Shown one piece after another: positions 59,469 through 64,000 of a stretch of 64,000 nucleotides of DNA (the stretch's first letter is position 1; each line of letters starts with the position of its first letter). Source of the DNA: Kribbella monticola (lineage in GTDB: Bacteria; Actinomycetota; Actinomycetes; Propionibacteriales; Kribbellaceae); contig NZ_QFXK01000010.1 in NCBI RefSeq assembly GCF_003261635.1, positions 124,001 through 188,000 on the forward strand, in the 5' to 3' direction. The notes beneath the pieces are model-generated. The model had not been told where the DNA came from. It saw only the letters and a list, made by a program, of their open reading frames with translations, and did not search any database. The position numbers were made by a program, and so were the translations under genes.

Positions 59469-59940
59469 ACGCACGAAGCCGTCGCTGGCGGAGCTTCTCG
59501 ACGAGATCTCCGGGTTGCGTGACCTCTTCCAGCGTCGGCTCCTCGAGGACAAGGTGAAGGACCGGCAACTCGATGAGCTGTACAAGCAGCTGGAGGGCAG
59601 CCGCGGGGGCTTCGGCGAGCAACTGCTCGGCCCAGTGTTCCGAGCCGTGCTCCTAGTCGTCGATCGCATCCGGTCGTTGGTTCCGCCAGAAGGCGATGAA
59701 GCGTTGGAAAGTATCGCTGACGAGCTGCTGGAAATCCTGCGGCGGCAAGGAGTACGTGCCGTTCCTGAGGAAAGCTCCTTCGATCCGCGGCTGCACGAGG
59801 CTGTCCGCAGCGAACCGGTAGACGGCCACACTCACGGCGACGTTCTCGACGTGCTCAGGCCGGGTTACCTGCTTGGCGCTCAACTCCTCCGCCCGGCTCA
59901 AGTCGTGGTCGCATCGTCCAAGCTGGACCAGCCGCGCTGA
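59458..59940 (+). CDS. GrpE-like nucleotide-exchange factor
   Basis: 160 residues. A helical N-terminus (ELLDEISGLRDLFQRRLLED) is followed by the GrpE beta-domain: SSFDPRLHEAVRSEP, then GDVLDVLRPGYLLGAQLLRP and AQVVVASS, matching the canonical FDPxxHEAV ... VxxVLxxGYxLxxRVLRPAxVxVA pattern. Shorter than typical GrpE but complete. It should release ADP from the adjacent DnaK-like protein. Last gene of the four-gene Hsp70 set. Confidence 0.88.
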   Translation: MESERTKPSLAELLDEISGLRDLFQRRLLEDKVKDRQLDELYKQLEGSRGGFGEQLLGPVFRAVLLVVDRIRSLVPPEGDEALESIADELLEILRRQGVRAVPEESSFDPRLHEAVRSEPVDGHTHGDVLDVLRPGYLLGAQLLRPAQVVVASSKLDQPR

Positions 59941-61354
59941 TGATCTCGGCCGCCATAGCCTACAGAAAGAGCGTGGATCGGCATGGCTCCGAAATGTCCC
60001 CACTGAGATGTGCAGATATGGCTTCAAGAGACTGTCCAGAAGCAGGACGGTTCTTATGGCCGGTACGAGTGCCGGTCCCAGGTCTGTTCGACGTCCCGAC
60101 GCGATGGGCGTGGAAGGCTCAAGGGTGCTACCTCGCGTTACGTGCGATCGGCGGGCACGACTGAAGGTGAATTCTGGCAGGTCGCGGTGTTCGATAAGCT
60201 CACCCGTGGGACATGCGACCAGGCCAGCGATGGTTCGCGCGGACCTTGACTCTGGGCGACACCCGTTGGGCACGCTGCGGACGACAACTTGCTGTCACAC
60301 CGCCAGGATCACCTGTGCGTCTGCGCGATCGCGGCGAGCATGTGCGTCGGCGACTGCGGCAGGCGCACGCAAGTGCCAGCGCTGGACCACCGTGACAGAC
60401 TGCGTCGCGGGTCCGTGACCACGCCGCTCCAACTACCGGATCTGCCGAAATCCGGCTTCCTCGAGTTTCGAGGCTCCACTTGGCCGAGGCGACGGTGATC
60501 TTGATGCAGACGTGTCATGAGACAACCGCTTGAACCGCCCTCCTATCCGCAAGCCAATGCGGCGCGCTAACCAACCGCTGCCGAAGCTAGTCGACGCCCT
60601 GGATGAGGCTGGTCAGCCCGGCTCGATCCTCGTCCGTCCACCCGTCGGGGCGACGTAACTGTTTGCAGTAGTACACCCAAGTCAGCGTGCCAGGGCTAAC
60701 GAGATCCCGGGCGCCATGGACGTCCCGTGCAGCAGTCCGGGGCGGTGGCGCAGTTGATGGTCTAACCGGGCAACTCATAGAACCGGGTCCAGTCCCAAGA
60801 ACTTGGACCCTCACAGTGTCCGAGGGGGTACACGCACCTTAACCACACGCCTTGAGCTTGAGCCGGAGATGCTCGAACGATCGCCCCGAGACTGATCAGT
60901 TGCGCCGAGCGCGGAGCAGCAATCGGGGACTCGCGTTCCGCCGGCTGTACAGGAGGAATAGGCGAAGCTGATTCCAGGATCCGATTCGCCGACCATCAGG
61001 TCGAGTTGGCGCCCGAGGGACCTTCTCGAGGCCGTGCAACCTGCCCTCGCGTGCGACCTCGTTGCGTGCTGATGATCGGAATCGATCAGGTCCGCCGTGT
61101 CGTCCTCGTCCAGCAGGGTCTGTAGTGCTGCCCGAACCTCACTTCGATCGTCAGTTGGGGTCGAGCTCGAGGTCGGTGGGTGGGTTCGGTATTCAGTTCC
61201 GGATCTTGCTGAGCGGCCATTCCTCAGGTTCTACTTGAGTTGCGGAGGGCGACTGCCCGGCGGGATTCGGGAGGAATCACTCAAATGCTGGAATCAAGTG
61301 AGTAATGCCAGCCCGGACGAGGGCCGATTGGGATGGCGGCTGCGACCGGGACCG
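59941..61354. other. 1.4-kb region without a convincing gene
   Basis: Small frames here lack ribosome sites and family motifs and their composition is not clearly coding. Around 60010-60250 one frame reads Cys-containing GSYGRYECRSQVCSTSRRD; around 60590-60700 the minus strand reads YYCKQLRRPDGWTDEDRAGL. Both could be gene remnants. A dispersed 36-bp repeat lies at 60816-60851. Local GC falls near 61250-61450, before the lipid genes, suggesting a boundary of acquired DNA. Confidence 0.55.
60816..60851. repeat. Dispersed 36-bp repeat, copy 2
   Basis: Matches 36335-36370 at 32 of 36 positions in the same orientation. The unbroken 18-base core is GCACCTTAACCACACGCC. The two copies are 24.5 kb apart and bracket the CHAT/Hsp70 island together with the LuxR gene. 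Confidence 0.75.
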
Positions 61355-62578
61355 ATGCCTAGCATACGGGTGCGGTCCGAACTATTCTCCCGATTGCTTC
61401 CGGTGCTCGCCAAGCGTCTGGATATTCAATTAATTGATTCAAAGGAGATGGCCGCGGCGGCCCGGCCATCAGACTCTCACAAAGTGGTCATTCACTCCGC
61501 CGAGGCATTCTACGGCCGGCTGGCTGCCGGCGGGATCCGCGGGCTTGGGGAGTCGTATCAGGACGGGGCATGGGGGGCGGAGGACCTGGTAGGGCTGCTG
61601 TGCCGCCTCCTGGCGGCCACCGACAGCAGGCCCGGTGCCTGGTTGCGCGCTCTTCGACCTGTTGTCTCCCAGCGGCGAGGGGATGGCGATGCCTACTCGC
61701 TCGCCGGCGCGCGGCAAAGCATCAGTCACCACTACGACCTTTCGAACCTCCTGTTCGCGCTGTTCCTGGACGAGTCGATGACCTACTCGTCGGCCCTCTT
61801 CGAGGTAGGCGACGACGGGCGGCTGCTGGCGGATCGAGGTTTGCTGGCGGCCGCCCAGAACCGGAAGTACGACCGTCTTCTGGACCTGGTGAAGGTTGGG
61901 CCCGGGTCCCGGCTGCTGGAGATCGGAACGGGCTGGGGCGGTCTTGCGATTCGGGCCGCGGAGCGGGGAGCGCAGGTGCGCACCGTCACGATCTCGGCCG
62001 AACAACTGAAGTTTGTCCAGCGTCGTGTCCGGGAATGCGGGCTGGAGTCGCGGATCACGGCCGAGCTGCGGGACTACCGAGAGCTGGGCGCCGGACAGTA
62101 CAACGCGATCATCAGTATCGAGATGATCGAGGCGGTCGGCCAGCAGTACTGGCCCGCCTACTTCGAGGTGCTCGAGCAGCAGTTGGCGCCTTCGGGGCGG
62201 ATCGGGCTGCAGGTCATCACGATGCGGCCGGATCGCTTCAGCAGCAGCCGAAACTCGAGGACCTGGGTCAACGAGTATGTCTTCCCCGGCTTCAAGCCAC
62301 CGTCCGCGCCCGCGCTCGCGGCAGCTCTGCGGCAGCACTCCGGCCTGACGATCGTCGATCGGATGGCCTTCGGGCCGCACTTCGCCGAGACGCTCCGGAT
62401 CTGGCGCGAAAGCTTCGCCGATGCGGCGGACGAAGTACAGGCGCTGGGCTTCGGTGATGTCTTTCAGCGCACCTGGGAGTTCTACCTCGCCAGCTGCGAA
62501 GCGAGTTTTCGGGCCGGGCATTTCGACGTCAATCAGTTCATCCTGGCCGGCCGCGACGCGGGGGGCTCCGATGGCTGA
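61355..62578 (+). CDS. cfa: Cyclopropane-fatty-acyl-phospholipid synthase family
   Basis: 407 residues from ATG 61355 (MPSIRVRSELFSRLLPVLAK). The family motifs are clear: YQDGAWGAEDLVGLLCRLLA, ISHHYDLSNLLFALFLDESM, SAM motif LLEIGTGWGGLAIRAAERGA and ISIEMIEAVGQQYWPAYFEV, and HFAETLRIWRESF. It methylates unsaturated phospholipid acyl chains at the membrane, making cyclopropane or methyl-branched groups. The next gene, a desaturase, overlaps by eight bases and could supply the double bond. The frame extends upstream but only with non-conserved sequence. Confidence 0.9.
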   Translation: MPSIRVRSELFSRLLPVLAKRLDIQLIDSKEMAAAARPSDSHKVVIHSAEAFYGRLAAGGIRGLGESYQDGAWGAEDLVGLLCRLLAATDSRPGAWLRALRPVVSQRRGDGDAYSLAGARQSISHHYDLSNLLFALFLDESMTYSSALFEVGDDGRLLADRGLLAAAQNRKYDRLLDLVKVGPGSRLLEIGTGWGGLAIRAAERGAQVRTVTISAEQLKFVQRRVRECGLESRITAELRDYRELGAGQYNAIISIEMIEAVGQQYWPAYFEVLEQQLAPSGRIGLQVITMRPDRFSSSRNSRTWVNEYVFPGFKPPSAPALAAALRQHSGLTIVDRMAFGPHFAETLRIWRESFADAADEVQALGFGDVFQRTWEFYLASCEASFRAGHFDVNQFILAGRDAGGSDG

Positions 62579-63588
62579 CGAAACAGCGCCACCTGCCATT
62601 GCCCGGGGCACCTACCGGGAGCTGCGCTCGCTGGTCCGGCAGGCGGGTTTGCTCGAGCCGCGCACTGGCTACTACGTCCGCCGGATCGGTACGAATCTCC
62701 TGGCCTTCGCTCTGGGGGTGCTGCTGTTCGCTGCGGCGGGCGACTCGTGGTGGCAGGTGCCGATCGCCGCCTATCTGGCGATTGTCACCAGCCAAATGGC
62801 GATGATCGGCCACGACGCGGGCCATCGTCAGATCAGCCGATCGAGACGCGCGAACAATGTGCTGGGCTACCTCCACCTCAATCTCGCGGCCGGGGTCAGC
62901 CATGGCTGGTGGAACGAACGGCACCGGAAACACCACGCGCATCCGAACGATCCCCGATTCGATCCCGATATCAGCAACAGCGTCATCGTGCTCTGGGCAG
63001 ATGAACGGCGCCTGTGGACCGGCCGATCGTGGGTGTCGAAGTACCAGGCTGTCTATTTCTTTCCGCTGCTGTTTCTGGCCCAGGGTTTTGCTTTGCATTT
63101 CAGTCACTTTAAGAATCTGAGCAAGCTGCCGGGCCGCGCCGTACTCATCGAATCGGCGCTCTTGGCCGTGCATGTGGCCGGCTATTGCTCGGCGCTCATG
63201 GCGACAATGTCGCCGCTGAAGATCGCTGCCTTCACCATGGTCAACCAGGGGATTCGGTGCGTATATCACCGGGACGGTTGCTCCGAATCACAAAGGAATG
63301 CCTGTCTGGCCGGAAGGGGCGCGGACGGACTACCTCCAGCGCCAGACGGCGACCGCCCGGAACATCCGTGGTGGTCGTGTCATCGAGCGCGCGTTCGGCG
63401 GCCTGAATTATCAGATCGAGCACCACCTCTTCCCGACCATGCCGGTGTGCTGCCTGAAGAAGGCGAAGCCCATCGTCGAGCAGTACTGCCGGGAGCACGG
63501 GCTGGCATACGCCGAGACCGGCCTCGTCGAGTCGTACTCGGCGGTTCTGCGGCACCTTGCGGAAGTGACGAACCCTTCTCGTCAGTGA
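62571..63588 (+). pseudogene. Fatty-acid desaturase, frameshifted near residue 228
   Basis: The first frame runs from ATG 62571 with the desaturase His boxes GHDAGHRQ and NERHRKHHAHPND, then the family sequence breaks at 63254. The missing C-terminus, including GAYITGTVAPNHKGMPVWPE and the third His box YQIEHHLFPTMP, continues one frame over from 63256 to the stop at 63588. Comparison suggests NQGI-F-GAY was intended: ATT-TTC-GGT has become ATT-C-GGT, loss of two T from a short run. Either a recent pseudogene or an assembly error. Joined, it would be about 339 residues, full length. Coupled to the synthase gene upstream. Confidence 0.88.
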
Positions 63589-64000
63589 CGGGCCAGCCGT
63601 CGCTGGAGCTCGGCATGCCGGAACTGATAGACGGCGCCCGACTGACGCAAGACGCCCCGCCCGGTGTGCGCGTCCTTGAGGAACGCGATCAGCCGCCACG
63701 GCAGTCGTCCTGACGTGGCGAGCCAGACGCGGACGATCATGAAGCCTCCCCACGTCGCTTGGAAGAAGGCGAAGGCACAGCCGATGCCGATGAAGAGGGC
63801 GACACCGACTCCCAGCCCGAAGCCGGCCCCGCTGCGAGATCCGTTGAAGGGGTCCGGCGGGCTCAGCGCGGTGTTGAGGCCGATGGTCGCGCACAGCGGC
63901 AGCGCCAGTGCCAGGGAGACCAGGAACGTGCTGCGGTCCCGTGCCAGAACGACGGCCGGCGAGTTCGCTTTGGCGAGGTCGGTTGGGGTGGCGGCTTCGT
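63582..64000 (-). CDS. C-terminal fragment of a NACHT-type membrane NTPase (probable)
   Basis: The window edge cuts this gene; 139 residues before the stop at 63582 are visible. Two or three membrane segments (STFLVSLALALPLCATIGLN, GAGFGLGVGVALFIGIGCAF) precede the tail GRLPWRLIAFLKDAHTGRGV then LRQSGAVYQFRHAELQRRLA. That tail is, from memory, the ending of large actinobacterial NACHT/NTPase membrane proteins. The P-loop lies outside the window. It overlaps the convergent desaturase stop by seven bases. Confidence 0.6.
   Translation of the reverse strand, partial: EAATPTDLAKANSPAVVLARDRSTFLVSLALALPLCATIGLNTALSPPDPFNGSRSGAGFGLGVGVALFIGIGCAFAFFQATWGGFMIVRVWLATSGRLPWRLIAFLKDAHTGRGVLRQSGAVYQFRHAELQRRLARH

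Noticed and set aside
1..64000. CRISPR arrays, tRNA, rRNA or intact insertion sequences
   Set aside because: No regularly spaced repeats, no cloverleaf or rRNA-like stretches noticed, and no transposase with terminal inverted repeats.

Overview
The window is GC-rich with short intergenic gaps, many GTG starts and GTGA/ATGA start-stop overlaps. It carries a SARP/BTAD regulator, an F420-type LLM oxidoreductase and Tat-exported hydrolases. This suits a soil actinomycete, possibly Kribbella or a relative (inferred from style, not tested). No rRNA, tRNA, CRISPR array or intact insertion sequence was found.

Positions 1-21759 are mostly ordinary accessory genome. They hold an ABC solute importer with a ROK repressor and an HTH-less LacI-type protein; a head-to-head ECF sigma/Ser-Thr kinase pair; hemerythrin, TetR/methyltransferase, SDR/AraC/MFS and GlxA-like genes; epoxide-hydrolase-like enzymes; a TauE/SafE exporter; a GH5 glycanase; and an LLM oxidoreductase with a MarR regulator.

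Positions 21963-28550 look like a dedicated secreted-peptide locus. A large SARP/NB-ARC/TPR regulator converges on a gene for a 64-residue peptide with six cysteines. Next to it are an S26 signal peptidase, an ABC exporter, a TlpA-type thiol protein and a MauE-like membrane redox protein. The peptide gene and the mauE-tlpA-ABC-peptidase operon share a matching promoter layout with 11/12-bp-phased repeats, as expected for one SARP regulon.

Positions 28592-37539 hold a COG4705-type membrane protein, a GntR/UTRA regulator beside a GH16 glycanase with two perfect operator-like sites, a metallopeptidase with an eCIS-style N-terminal motif, a Tat-exported amidase, a DnaN paralogue, a small secreted protein and a LuxR-type regulator.

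Positions 37866-59940 form the most striking part. Two divergent operons start from one 100-bp region carrying a large dyad. The minus operon encodes an OmpA-like lipoprotein, a four-helix membrane protein and coiled-coil proteins. The plus operon is ten translationally coupled genes: coiled-coil protein, ClpB-type AAA+ ATPase, NrdG-like radical SAM protein, FHA protein, kinase, degenerate PP2C-like protein, two unknowns, a CHAT (caspase-like) protease and a helical-repeat protein. It is followed by two unknown genes, several tiny genes (including a 25-residue Trp-rich peptide with its own upstream hairpin and terminator), and a variant Hsp70 set: zinc-ribbon peptide, DnaK with a short C-terminus, J/TPR/membrane protein without HPD, and GrpE. 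I read this as a candidate chaperone-protease-kinase conflict (defence) island.

The window ends with an almost gene-free 1.4-kb stretch, a cyclopropane-fatty-acid synthase, a frameshifted fatty-acid desaturase and the C-terminal end of a membrane protein resembling actinobacterial NACHT-type NTPases.
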